Positions 7,272 through 14,239 of a stretch of DNA of 26,420 nt are shown one piece after another (positions within the stretch are counted from its first letter, which is position 1; every line of letters starts with the position of its first letter). A program made the translations under genes and the position numbers. Under the pieces are notes generated by a model that was not told the DNA's origin, did not search any database, and saw nothing but the letters and a program-made list of their open reading frames with translations. Source of the stretch: an uncultured Clostridium sp. (GTDB lineage Bacteria > Bacillota > Clostridia > TANB77 > CAG-508); contig CAUBRZ010000020.1 of NCBI GenBank assembly GCA_958438515.1, forward strand, positions 1 through 26,420, in the 5' to 3' direction.

Positions 7272-8710
7272 TGGCTAGAGATGACTATGAAAGTGTTATA
7301 GGGTTAGAAGTGCATAGTGAACTTTCAACTAAAACAAAAATATTTTGTTCGTGTCCAACAGGTTTTGGAGCAGCACCTAATTCACAAACATGTCCTATAT
7401 GTATGGCGATGCCAGGGACATTACCAGTGCTTAATGAGAAAGTAGTAGAATATGCAGTAAAGGCAGGATTAGCTACTGATTGTGAAATTTCAAGAGACAG
7501 CAAAAATGATAGAAAAAACTATTTTTATCCAGACCTTCCAAAATCATATCAAATTTCTCAATTTGACAAACCATTATGCACAAAAGGAAAAATAGAAATA
7601 CAAACAAATAATGGAAAGAAAATTATAGGAATTACAAGAATACATATAGAAGAAGATGCTGGTAAATTAAATCACAATGAATTTGGAGGAGGAAGTCTAG
7701 TAGATTTAAATAGAGCAGGGGTGCCTTTAATTGAAATAGTATCAGAGCCAGATTTAAGAACAGCAGAAGAAGTAGAATTATACTTGAGAAAGCTAAAATC
7801 AATATTAGAATATATTGAAGTTTCAGATTGTAAAATGCAAGAAGGGTCATTAAGAGCAGATGTTAATGTTTCAGTAAGAAAAAAAGGAGAAACCAAATTT
7901 GGAACACGTACAGAAATGAAAAATATGAACTCTTTTAGAAGTATCACAAGAGCTATTGATTATGAAATTGAAAGACAAATTGATGTAATTGAAAATGGTG
8001 GAAAAATAGAACAAGAAACATTGAGATGGGATGAGGTATCAGGAAAAACTTTTTCAATGAGAGATAAGGAAGATGCTCAAGATTATCGTTATTTTCCAGA
8101 TCCAGACTTAGTAGCAATAAAACTTTCTGAAGAATATATAGAAAACATAAAAAACATGCTTCCAGAACTTCCAGAGAGCAGAAAACAAAGATATATAGAA
8201 GAATATAAATTATCTGAAAAAGATGCTAACATAATTACAGCATCTAAGCATTTATCAGATTTATTTGAAAATGCAGTTAAAGAATGTAATAATCCAAAAG
8301 CAGTCAATAACTGGATTATATCAGATATTTCTAGAATACTAAATGAAGAAGAAATGGAACCTAGTCAAATACCATTTAATAGTAATCAATTAGCAAAATT
8401 AGTAATGTTAATTGATAATGGAACAATTAGTTCTAGTATAGGTAAAAAAGTATTAGTTGAATTATTTGAACAACCAAGAGATCCTAGTGATATTATTAAA
8501 GAAAAAGGATGGATTCAAATATCTGATGAAGGAGCAATAAGAGAAGTAGTACAAAAAGTGCTTCAAGGTAATCCTCAATCAATTAGTGATTATAAAGCAG
8601 GAAAAGATAAAGCATTAGGATTTTTAGTAGGACAAGCGATGAAAGAAACAAAAGGAAAGGCAAATCCACAAATGTTAAACAAAATGTTTTTGGAAGAATT
8701 AAATAAATAA
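7271..8710 (+). CDS. gatB: Asp/Glu-tRNA amidotransferase subunit B
   Basis: GatB binds the misacylated tRNA and activates the Asp/Glu side chain with ATP. Recognised by GLEVHSEL at ~11-18, the Cys-rich KIFCSC...TCPIC pattern (Cys26, 28, 41, 44) expected to hold a metal, FYPDLPKSYQISQ, the tyrosine/arginine-rich DYRYFPDPDL segment, and the C-terminal YqeY-like tail ending in NPQMLNKMFLEELN. Length (479) is normal. The start overlaps the gatA stop by one base, with AAAGGAGGT inside the end of gatA. A strong hairpin follows. Confidence 0.97.
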   Translation: MARDDYESVIGLEVHSELSTKTKIFCSCPTGFGAAPNSQTCPICMAMPGTLPVLNEKVVEYAVKAGLATDCEISRDSKNDRKNYFYPDLPKSYQISQFDKPLCTKGKIEIQTNNGKKIIGITRIHIEEDAGKLNHNEFGGGSLVDLNRAGVPLIEIVSEPDLRTAEEVELYLRKLKSILEYIEVSDCKMQEGSLRADVNVSVRKKGETKFGTRTEMKNMNSFRSITRAIDYEIERQIDVIENGGKIEQETLRWDEVSGKTFSMRDKEDAQDYRYFPDPDLVAIKLSEEYIENIKNMLPELPESRKQRYIEEYKLSEKDANIITASKHLSDLFENAVKECNNPKAVNNWIISDISRILNEEEMEPSQIPFNSNQLAKLVMLIDNGTISSSIGKKVLVELFEQPRDPSDIIKEKGWIQISDEGAIREVVQKVLQGNPQSISDYKAGKDKALGFLVGQAMKETKGKANPQMLNKMFLEELNK

Positions 8711-8750
8711 AAAAAGCCTATAAAGTTTTCTTTACTTTATAGGCTCTTTC
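8711..8750. terminator. Bidirectional terminator between gatB and a convergent small gene
   Basis: A perfect 12-bp stem pairs 8715-8726 (AGCCTATAAAGT) with 8734-8745 (ACTTTATAGGCT) over a 7-base loop. On the minus strand it is followed by a T run from the A stretch at 8707-8715. On the plus strand the T tract is interrupted (CTTTCTAT). It can serve both converging genes. Confidence 0.85.
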
Positions 8751-9001
8751 TATATTAACTGTTTTTTTATACCATCAGTTACAAAGCTACAAACAACAAA
8801 TTCAATTGCAAATATTAAGCTAAGTCTAAAAAGCCCCATTCCTATGTAATAAACAATTGGAGATAAAATAAATAAGTTATATGTAAGTAATATAGAAATA
8901 GAAACAATCAATAAAAACAAGCAAAATTTTAGACCACATTTTAATATCTTACACGTAATTTTTTCAAAACTTTTATAACTATTATAAATATTTTTAAACA
9001 T
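8750..9001 (-). CDS. Small membrane protein of unknown function
   Basis: An 83-residue protein I cannot place in a family. It begins with a charged segment (~1-20: NIYNSYKSFEKITCKILKC), then two likely membrane helices (~24-46 and ~50-74) and a short charged end (DGIKKQ). Three Cys occur in or near the first helix (CKILKCGLKFC). A ribosome site, GAGGTG, lies 5-7 bases before the ATG, which supports it as a real gene. It is transcribed convergently to gatB and shares its terminator, and has its own plausible promoter at 9028-9055. Confidence 0.65.
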   Translation of the reverse strand: MFKNIYNSYKSFEKITCKILKCGLKFCLFLLIVSISILLTYNLFILSPIVYYIGMGLFRLSLIFAIEFVVCSFVTDGIKKQLI

Positions 9002-9027
9002 AATACACCTCTACTAAACAATATCTA

Positions 9028-9055
9028 TATATAATATTAGCATCTAGTATGACAA
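9028..9055 (-). promoter_or_regulatory. Possible promoter of the small membrane protein gene
   Basis: On the minus strand, TTGTCA (9050-9055) is followed after 16 bases by TATATA (9028-9033). The -35 is good, while the -10 lies in an AT-rich run, so its exact position is uncertain. Confidence 0.4.
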
Positions 9056-9092
9056 AAAACAATGGAAATATTAACCTTAAAATAGTAGAAAA

Positions 9093-9128
9093 TCAAAAAA
9101 GATATTCTAAAAAAAGAATATCTTAAAA
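9093..9128 (-). terminator. Terminator of rpsT
   Basis: A perfect 10-bp stem (AAGATATTCT at 9099-9108, AGAATATCTT at 9115-9124) with a 6-base loop. On the minus strand it is followed by TTTTTT and a T-rich stretch. It lies 34 bases beyond the rpsT stop. Confidence 0.8.
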
Positions 9129-9158
9129 ATAAAAACTATGCATAATTTTTATTTTGCC

Positions 9159-9425
9159 TTAAGCCATAGCTGCATTTAATTTTTTTGATAAATTAGATTT
9201 TTTTCTAGCTGCTGTATTTTTTACAATTACACCTTTGCTGCATGCTTGGTCTATTTTTTTTGTAGCATCTGCTAATAAAACTTTAGCTTCTTCTATATTT
9301 CCAGCGTTAACAGCTTCTTCGAATTTTTTAACAGCTGATTTATATCCTGATTTAATCATATTATTTCTTAAAGTTTTTTTCTCAATTACTTTAACTCTTT
9401 TTTTAGCTGATTTGATATTTGGCAT
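9159..9425 (-). CDS. rpsT: 30S ribosomal protein S20
   Basis: An 88-residue, basic, Ala/Lys-rich S20. Typical parts are MPNIKSAKKRVKVIEK at the start, LRNNMIKSGYKSAVKKF in the middle and GVIVKNTAARKKSNLSKKL near the end. It binds 16S rRNA in the 30S body. CACCTCCT (plus strand 9436-9443) is the ribosome site, 10 bases before the ATG. It is monocistronic, with its own promoter (9474-9502) and terminator (9093-9128). Confidence 0.97.
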   Translation of the reverse strand: MPNIKSAKKRVKVIEKKTLRNNMIKSGYKSAVKKFEEAVNAGNIEEAKVLLADATKKIDQACSKGVIVKNTAARKKSNLSKKLNAAMA

Positions 9426-9473
9426 ATTATCTTAGCACCTCCTCTTAGTCTATATTACACTATAACATATGAT

Positions 9474-9502
9474 ATTTTAACATATTTTTTGGTAAATTGC
9501 AA
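9474..9502 (-). promoter_or_regulatory. Promoter of rpsT
   Basis: Minus strand: TTGCAA at 9497-9502, 17-base spacer, TAAAAT at 9474-9479. It lies about 50 bases before the rpsT start codon. Confidence 0.7.
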
Positions 9503-9552
9503 GCAAATTTGGAATTTTAAACACATAAAATGATAAAATTGAAAATTATAAA

Positions 9553-9593
9553 ATTATTACTCTAACAGTTTATGATAAACCTTGTTAATAATA
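9553..9593 (-). terminator. Probable terminator of the pilin-like gene
   Basis: A hairpin with arms TAACA-GTTTA (9563-9572) and TAAAC-CT-TGTTA (9576-9587), two bases bulged, extendable by AT pairs (ATTATT/AATAAT). On the minus strand it is followed by a T-rich tract. It lies just beyond the stop of the gene at 9601. Confidence 0.5.
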
Positions 9594-9600
9594 TTAAACA

Positions 9601-10265
9601 TTATTTATCAGTAACATCATCATTATATTCATTACAGAAATCTATTATACTTACTAAAAGGCCAGCATCATTTTTTACTATAGTATCTGCAACAAATTTA
9701 TTATTCGAATTATAGTTAGTTTTAACAGTAATATAATATTGTTGAGTATCATAAATAAAGTGTTCTTTTTCTTCCTCAATTAATTGTTTAACGATGTAAG
9801 TAGATGTTCCAATATAATCAAATGGTATTACAATTTGATTATCAGTTTCATTACCTATTAAACTCATAATATATTTACCATTTTCACTATTTTCTGGCAT
9901 AGCATTTTCTTCTTCTAATGGTATTAGAACATATTTAAACGTTGTATCTTTTCTAGAGAGCATATAATCTGTAGTTAAAAAGGTTTGCTCTATTGGAATA
10001 GCAATTGTTGCTGTTTCATTTACTTTTGTTCTCTTGTTTATTTGCTCATTATCTTGAGTATTATCAGATGAATTATTATTTCCCAAAATTACAATTCCAT
10101 TTGAAAGTATTATTACATCTTTTCCGTCTACTGTTACAGTTGCCTGTAATTAGTTCCTAATAATAGTGATATACATATTGATGCCAATATTAATAATACA
10201 ACTATTGTAATTACTAATGCTATTAATGTTATTCCTTGGTTTTTTCTTTTCATCTTTTGTCTCAT
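9601..10265 (-). pseudogene. Type IV pilin-like protein, frame broken by one base
   Basis: The 5' part encodes MRQKMKRKNQGITLIALV followed by a hydrophobic helix and SLLLGTNYRQL, then stops. The NQG-ITLIALVIT segment is the prepilin-like N-terminal methylation motif common in clostridial surface and secretion proteins. The rest, a 161-residue hydrophilic Asn/Thr/Glu-rich domain, lies in another frame. Adding one base in the AATTA around plus-strand 10147-10152 gives a continuous GTNLQATVTVDGKDVIIL reading, so a one-base deletion (or sequencing error) is the likely cause. No CGG codon is involved here, unlike the other split genes. Start ATG is 10265 or 10253; neither has a good ribosome site. 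Processing would need a prepilin peptidase not seen in this window. Confidence 0.6.
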
Positions 10266-10306
10266 TTCAAAAAATGGTATAAAATGTAAAAATATGTTAC
10301 TTTAAT

Positions 10307-10335
10307 ATTATACATAAACATAAATATTCCTTCAA
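10307..10335 (-). promoter_or_regulatory. Promoter of the pilin-like gene
   Basis: Minus strand: TTGAAG (10330-10335), 17-base spacer, perfect TATAAT (10307-10312). It is divergent from the rpiB promoter 55 bases away. Confidence 0.65.
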
Positions 10336-10390
10336 GAGTTTTAAACAAAAAATATTAGCACTAAAATTTACGTAAAATTTTAAATTATTA

Positions 10391-10419
10391 TTGTATTATA
10401 GGTAAACTTATGATATATT
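10391..10419 (+). promoter_or_regulatory. Promoter of rpiB
   Basis: TTGTAT at 10391-10396, 17-base spacer, TATATT at 10414-10419, 23 bases before the rpiB start. Confidence 0.6.
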
Positions 10420-10442
10420 GAAAAAGAAATGGAGGGATACAC

Positions 10443-10889
10443 ATGATAGCAATCGGGAGTGATCATGGAGGATATAGATTAAAAGAAGAAATAAAAAAAT
10501 ATTTAGATGAACAACAAATAAAATACAAAGATTTAGGATGTTTAAATGAAGAAAGAGTAGATTATCCGAACATTGCAGAAAAAGTAGCAGAGGAAGTCAA
10601 AAATAAAAAATGTGAAAAAGGAATATTAATTTGTCGTTCTGGAATCGGAATGTCAATTTGTGCAAATAAATTTAAAGGAATTAGATGTGCACTTTGTCAT
10701 GATGAATATACAGCAAAATATTCTAGATTGCATAATGATAGTAATATATTAGCATTAGGAGCTGATGCTGTTACAGAAAATGAAGCAATTTGTATACTAA
10801 GAATGTGGCTTGCAACAAACTTTGAAGGTGGAAGACATGAAGAAAGATTAAAAATAATAGAACAAATAGAAAGCAAAAACATGAAATAA
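10443..10889 (+). CDS. rpiB: Ribose-5-phosphate isomerase B (RpiB/LacAB family)
   Basis: A 148-residue sugar-phosphate isomerase interconverting ribose-5-P and ribulose-5-P in the pentose phosphate pathway. Seen: GSDHGGYRLKEEI at ~5-17, VDYPNIAEKVA, the active-site Cys64 in ILICRSGIGMSICANK, and RLHNDSNIL for phosphate/ring opening. The residue after the catalytic Cys is usually Gly (CGTGIG or CGSGIG); here it is Arg (CRSGIG), so the substrate could differ from classic RpiB. GGAGGG at 10431-10436 is 6 bases before the ATG. The next gene follows after 15 bases, with its ribosome site touching the rpiB stop. rpiB next to a WecA/TagO gene is a known Firmicute neighbourhood. Confidence 0.88.
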   Translation: MIAIGSDHGGYRLKEEIKKYLDEQQIKYKDLGCLNEERVDYPNIAEKVAEEVKNKKCEKGILICRSGIGMSICANKFKGIRCALCHDEYTAKYSRLHNDSNILALGADAVTENEAICILRMWLATNFEGGRHEERLKIIEQIESKNMK

Positions 10890-10904
10890 AGGAGGCCAAA
10901 AGCT

Positions 10905-12140
10905 ATGTGGGGAGATGTAGCAATAGCATTCTTGTTAGCTTTTATAGTATCTTTTATGGCAACACCATATACCATAAAAATAGCACATAAAATAGGAGCA
11001 GTAGATGTTCCAAAAGATGAAAGAAGAATGCATAAAAAAGCAATGCCAAAGTTTGGTGGACCTGCTGTTATACTAGGTTTCTTGGTGTCTGTTGTTTATT
11101 TACTTATTGTAATGAGTATGGAAAACACAATAAACTTATTTGGAACAGAAAAATATGGAATGAAACTATTGGGAATGTTTTTGGGAATTGTAGTAATTAG
11201 TATTACATGTGTAGTTGATGATATAAAAACGATAAAACCATTAACAAAGCTTGCAGGACAAATATTAGCAGCAATAGTTGCAGTAGCATTTGGAATAAGA
11301 ATAGGAGATATCAATTTACCATTTTTTAATACAGCACAATTTGGAGAAATATTTTCAATATGTTTAACAATTGTGTGGATTATAGGAGTAACAAATGCAA
11401 TTAATTTAATTGATGGGCTAGATGGCTTAGCATCTGGAATTTCTGTTATATCTGCTATATCATTATTAGTAATATTTGTATTAAATGATTCACCATTAAT
11501 ATCTATAATATTAATAACAGCACTTGCAGGTTCATTAGTTGGGTTTTTGCCATTTAATTTTACACCGGCAAAGACATTTATAGGTGACACAGGCTCTAAT
11601 TTTTTAGGATTTTCGTTGTCAATTATATCTATACTTGGAATAGCAAAAACATATACAATAGCAGTTATTGTATTACCTATAATTGTATTAGCACTTCCAA
11701 TTTTTGATACATTATTAGCAATAATAAGAAGACTTATAAAAGGAAAATCAATTAAAGCAATTTTTAAAGCAGATAAAGGACACTTACATCATAAAATTGT
11801 AAGAAGGGGCTTTAGCCAAAGGCAAGCAGTTTTGATTTTATATGGAATTAGTGCAATATTTGGTATATTTGCAGTAATATTATTAGATAGTGGGATATGG
11901 AAAGCATTATCATTTCTCTTAATGGTAATTGTAGCAGTAGGATTAGGATATAAAAACTTCCAAGAAGAGAAATCAGAAACACAAAGGTATGAATGTACAG
12001 AATGTAAATATATTTATAATCCTAAATTTGGAAATGAAAAAGCAGGAATAAAACCAGGAACATCATTTGAGGAGTTGCCAGAAGATTGGGTATGCCCAGT
12101 TTGTGGAGAAGGAAAAGATATGTTTGAAATACATGAATAA
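10905..12140 (+). CDS. WecA/TagO/MraY-family sugar-1-phosphate transferase fused to rubredoxin
   Basis: Residues 1-~350 form a polytopic membrane enzyme that moves a HexNAc-1-phosphate from a UDP sugar to undecaprenyl phosphate, the first step of cell-wall glycopolymer synthesis. Motifs: RRMHKKAMPKFGG (~40-52), Asp105-Asp106 (VVDDIKTIKPLTK), NAINLIDGLDGLASG (~164-178), FIGDTGSNFLG (~225-235) and KGHLHHKIVRRG (~291-302). After a ~10-residue linker, residues 361-411 are a complete rubredoxin: Cys364-x-x-Cys367, then Cys397-P-x-Cys400, with the standard 30-residue spacing, YIYNP and LPEDWVCPVC. The reading is continuous with no internal stop and no ribosome site before the rubredoxin, so it is a true fusion in this sequence. 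AAAGGAGG at 10888-10895 overlaps the rpiB stop. The iron-binding domain would face the cytoplasm if the last helix follows the usual topology; its role is unknown. Confidence 0.9.
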   Translation: MWGDVAIAFLLAFIVSFMATPYTIKIAHKIGAVDVPKDERRMHKKAMPKFGGPAVILGFLVSVVYLLIVMSMENTINLFGTEKYGMKLLGMFLGIVVISITCVVDDIKTIKPLTKLAGQILAAIVAVAFGIRIGDINLPFFNTAQFGEIFSICLTIVWIIGVTNAINLIDGLDGLASGISVISAISLLVIFVLNDSPLISIILITALAGSLVGFLPFNFTPAKTFIGDTGSNFLGFSLSIISILGIAKTYTIAVIVLPIIVLALPIFDTLLAIIRRLIKGKSIKAIFKADKGHLHHKIVRRGFSQRQAVLILYGISAIFGIFAVILLDSGIWKALSFLLMVIVAVGLGYKNFQEEKSETQRYECTECKYIYNPKFGNEKAGIKPGTSFEELPEDWVCPVCGEGKDMFEIHE

Positions 12141-12149
12141 TGAAAAAAT

Positions 12150-12187
12150 TTGTCTAAGTTAATAAATAATTGACTTAGGCAATATTT
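12150..12187 (+). terminator. Terminator of rpiB-transferase operon
   Basis: A 13-bp stem pairs 12150-12162 with 12170-12182, with two G-T pairs and a 7-base loop, followed by TATTTTTA. Its 3' arm contains the -35 of hslO. Confidence 0.8.
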
Positions 12188-12198
12188 TTATATATAAT
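12170..12198 (+). promoter_or_regulatory. Promoter of hslO, inside the preceding terminator
   Basis: TTGACT at 12170-12175, 17-base spacer and perfect TATAAT at 12193-12198. The -35 is formed by the terminator's 3' arm. Confidence 0.8.
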
Positions 12199-12227
12199 AT
12201 AAAAAATAAAAAACAAGGAGAAAAAAG

Positions 12228-13124
12228 ATGGCAGACGAAATAATAAGATTATTAGCATATGATGGAAAAATATCTGTAGTATGTAGCAACACTACGGAAT
12301 TGGTAGAAAAAGCAAGAAAGATACATGATTTAAGTCCATTAGCTACTGCTACATTTGGCCGTTTACTTACAATAACTACTATAATGGCACAAGAAATGAA
12401 AAATACATCTGACAAATTAACAATACAAGTTAAAGGAAATGGAGATATCGGAACTATGGTAACAACAGCAACAAATCTTCCAAAAGTAAAAGGATATGTA
12501 GCAAATCCATATGTAGATTTACCATTAAATGAATTTGGAAAGTTAGATGTAGGTGGAGCAGTAGGTCAACAAGGATATATAAATGTAATAAAAGATATAG
12601 GATTAAAAGAACCATATATAGGAATATCACCATTAACTTCAGGAGAAATTGCAGATGATTTTACAAATTACTTTGTTAATTCAGAACAAAGAAATTCTGC
12701 AGTAGCTTTAGGAGTTTTAGTGGATAAAAATGGAGTAAAATCAGCAGGAGGATATTTAATAAATCCAATGCCAGATTGCACCCAAGAAGAAATACAAAAA
12801 GTAGAACAGTCAATATTTAAGGCAGGAGCAATTTCAAAGATGTTAGACGAAAAATTAAGTTTATTAGAAATAGCAAAAAGAATAACAGGAGATACTAATA
12901 TTAAAATTGTACAAGATAAGATAACGCCAATTTATGAGTGTGATTGTTCAAAAGAACACATGGAAGAAGGATTAATATCACTTGGAAAAAAAGAAATAGA
13001 AGATATAATAAAAAAAGATGGAAAGGCAGAAATTATATGTAATTTTTGTAACAAGAAATATGAATTTTCAAAAGAAGAATTACTAGAAATAGAAGGAAAA
13101 ATACAAGAAAAACATAAAATATAA
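12228..13124 (+). CDS. hslO: Redox-regulated chaperone Hsp33
   Basis: Hsp33 is a cytosolic holdase switched on by oxidation. The 298-residue protein has the family N-terminal domain (ADEIIRLLAYDGKISVV, then LSPLATATFGRLLT, GNGDIGTMV and the VGQQGYINVIKD strand). The redox switch is complete: Cys238-x-Cys240 and Cys271-x-x-Cys274, which bind zinc when reduced and form disulfides when oxidised. AAGGAG at 12215-12220 is 7 bases before the ATG. It has its own promoter; in an anaerobe it would protect against oxygen and hypochlorite stress, but no stress regulator site was seen. Confidence 0.96.
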   Translation: MADEIIRLLAYDGKISVVCSNTTELVEKARKIHDLSPLATATFGRLLTITTIMAQEMKNTSDKLTIQVKGNGDIGTMVTTATNLPKVKGYVANPYVDLPLNEFGKLDVGGAVGQQGYINVIKDIGLKEPYIGISPLTSGEIADDFTNYFVNSEQRNSAVALGVLVDKNGVKSAGGYLINPMPDCTQEEIQKVEQSIFKAGAISKMLDEKLSLLEIAKRITGDTNIKIVQDKITPIYECDCSKEHMEEGLISLGKKEIEDIIKKDGKAEIICNFCNKKYEFSKEELLEIEGKIQEKHKI

Positions 13125-13126
13125 AC

Positions 13127-13155
13127 TTGTTTTTTTGGTATAAATGTTATATAGT
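13127..13155 (+). promoter_or_regulatory. Possible promoter of ppaC
   Basis: TTGTTT at 13127-13132, 17-base spacer, TATAGT at 13150-13155, starting 3 bases after the hslO stop codon. No terminator is seen between hslO and ppaC, so read-through is also possible. Confidence 0.5.
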
Positions 13156-13208
13156 AATAAACAAGCAAATTAAATAATAAAAATAATAAGAATAAGGAGA
13201 AATGAAAC

Positions 13209-14135
13209 ATGGAAGAAAAAGTTTTAATTTTTGGACACAAAAATCCAGATACAGATACAATCTGTTCAAGTATTGTACAAGAAAGATTAAATAAAAAAAA
13301 TGGGTGGAATTCTACAAAGGCAGTACGTTTAGGAGATATAAATAAAGAAACAAAGTATGTATTAGACTACTTAAAAATTGATGAACCAGAATTAATAGAA
13401 ACTATATCTGAAGGTCAAGAAGTAATATTAATAGATCATAATTCATTTAATCAAAGTGCAAATGGAATTGAAAAAGCAAAAATAATATCAGTTGTTGACC
13501 ATCATAGAATTGCTGATTTTGAAACAACAGAACCATTATATTATACTGCTAAACCATATGGTTGTACGTCAACAATATTATTTGAGGAATTTAAAGCATG
13601 TGATTATGAGATAGAAAAAAGTACTGCTATATTAATGGCAAGTGCAATTATATCAGATACATTATTACTAAAATCACCAACAACAACTCAACACGATAAA
13701 AATGCATTAGAAGAATTAGAAAAAATATCAGGAATTAACATTAAAGAATATGGTCTAGAAATGTTAAAAGCAGGTACAGATTTAGACGACTTTACAGCAG
13801 AACAATTAATAAATTTAGATTCTAAAAATATGAATAAAAATGGAACAAAATATGTTATTGCACAAGTAAATACAGTAAGTATTGAAGATGTTTTAAAAAG
13901 AAAAGATGAATTAGAACAAGCGATAATGAGAGAAATTGACAAAAATGATTTAGATTTATTTGTATTTACTATTACAGACATTTTAAATACTAATTCAGAA
14001 GTAATAGTACTAGGAGATAAAGCAGAAACTGTGGAAAAAGCATTTAACACAAAACTAGAAAATAATACTGCATTTTTAGAAGGTGTAGTTTCTAGAAAAA
14101 AACAATTATTACCTAACATCGATAAAAACATATAG
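13209..14135 (+). CDS. ppaC: Manganese-dependent (family II) inorganic pyrophosphatase
   Basis: A 308-residue DHH-family enzyme that splits pyrophosphate into two phosphates, driving biosynthesis in the cytosol. Metal ligands are visible: His10, Asp14 and Asp16 (GHKNPDTDT), Asp76-His77 (IDHN), Asp97-His98-His99 (VDHHR) and Asp150 (SDTLLLKSP). The DHHA2 part ends with GVVSRKKQLLP, the substrate-binding SRKKQ motif. There is no CBS-domain insert, so it is the short, non-nucleotide-regulated type. AAGGAG at 13194-13199 sets the start. Confidence 0.96.
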   Translation: MEEKVLIFGHKNPDTDTICSSIVQERLNKKNGWNSTKAVRLGDINKETKYVLDYLKIDEPELIETISEGQEVILIDHNSFNQSANGIEKAKIISVVDHHRIADFETTEPLYYTAKPYGCTSTILFEEFKACDYEIEKSTAILMASAIISDTLLLKSPTTTQHDKNALEELEKISGINIKEYGLEMLKAGTDLDDFTAEQLINLDSKNMNKNGTKYVIAQVNTVSIEDVLKRKDELEQAIMREIDKNDLDLFVFTITDILNTNSEVIVLGDKAETVEKAFNTKLENNTAFLEGVVSRKKQLLPNIDKNI

Positions 14136-14239
14136 AATAAAAATATAACATATAGTTATAGAAGAGAAAAAATATATTTTAATAAAATAGATGATTTCTT
14201 ACCAAAGAAAAGACCTTACAAAAAAATGGGAGTGATTTA

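Noticed and set aside
13126..13165. Terminator after hslO (CTTGTTT...AAACAAG)
   Set aside because: Seven-base stem with a 26-base loop and no T run after it.
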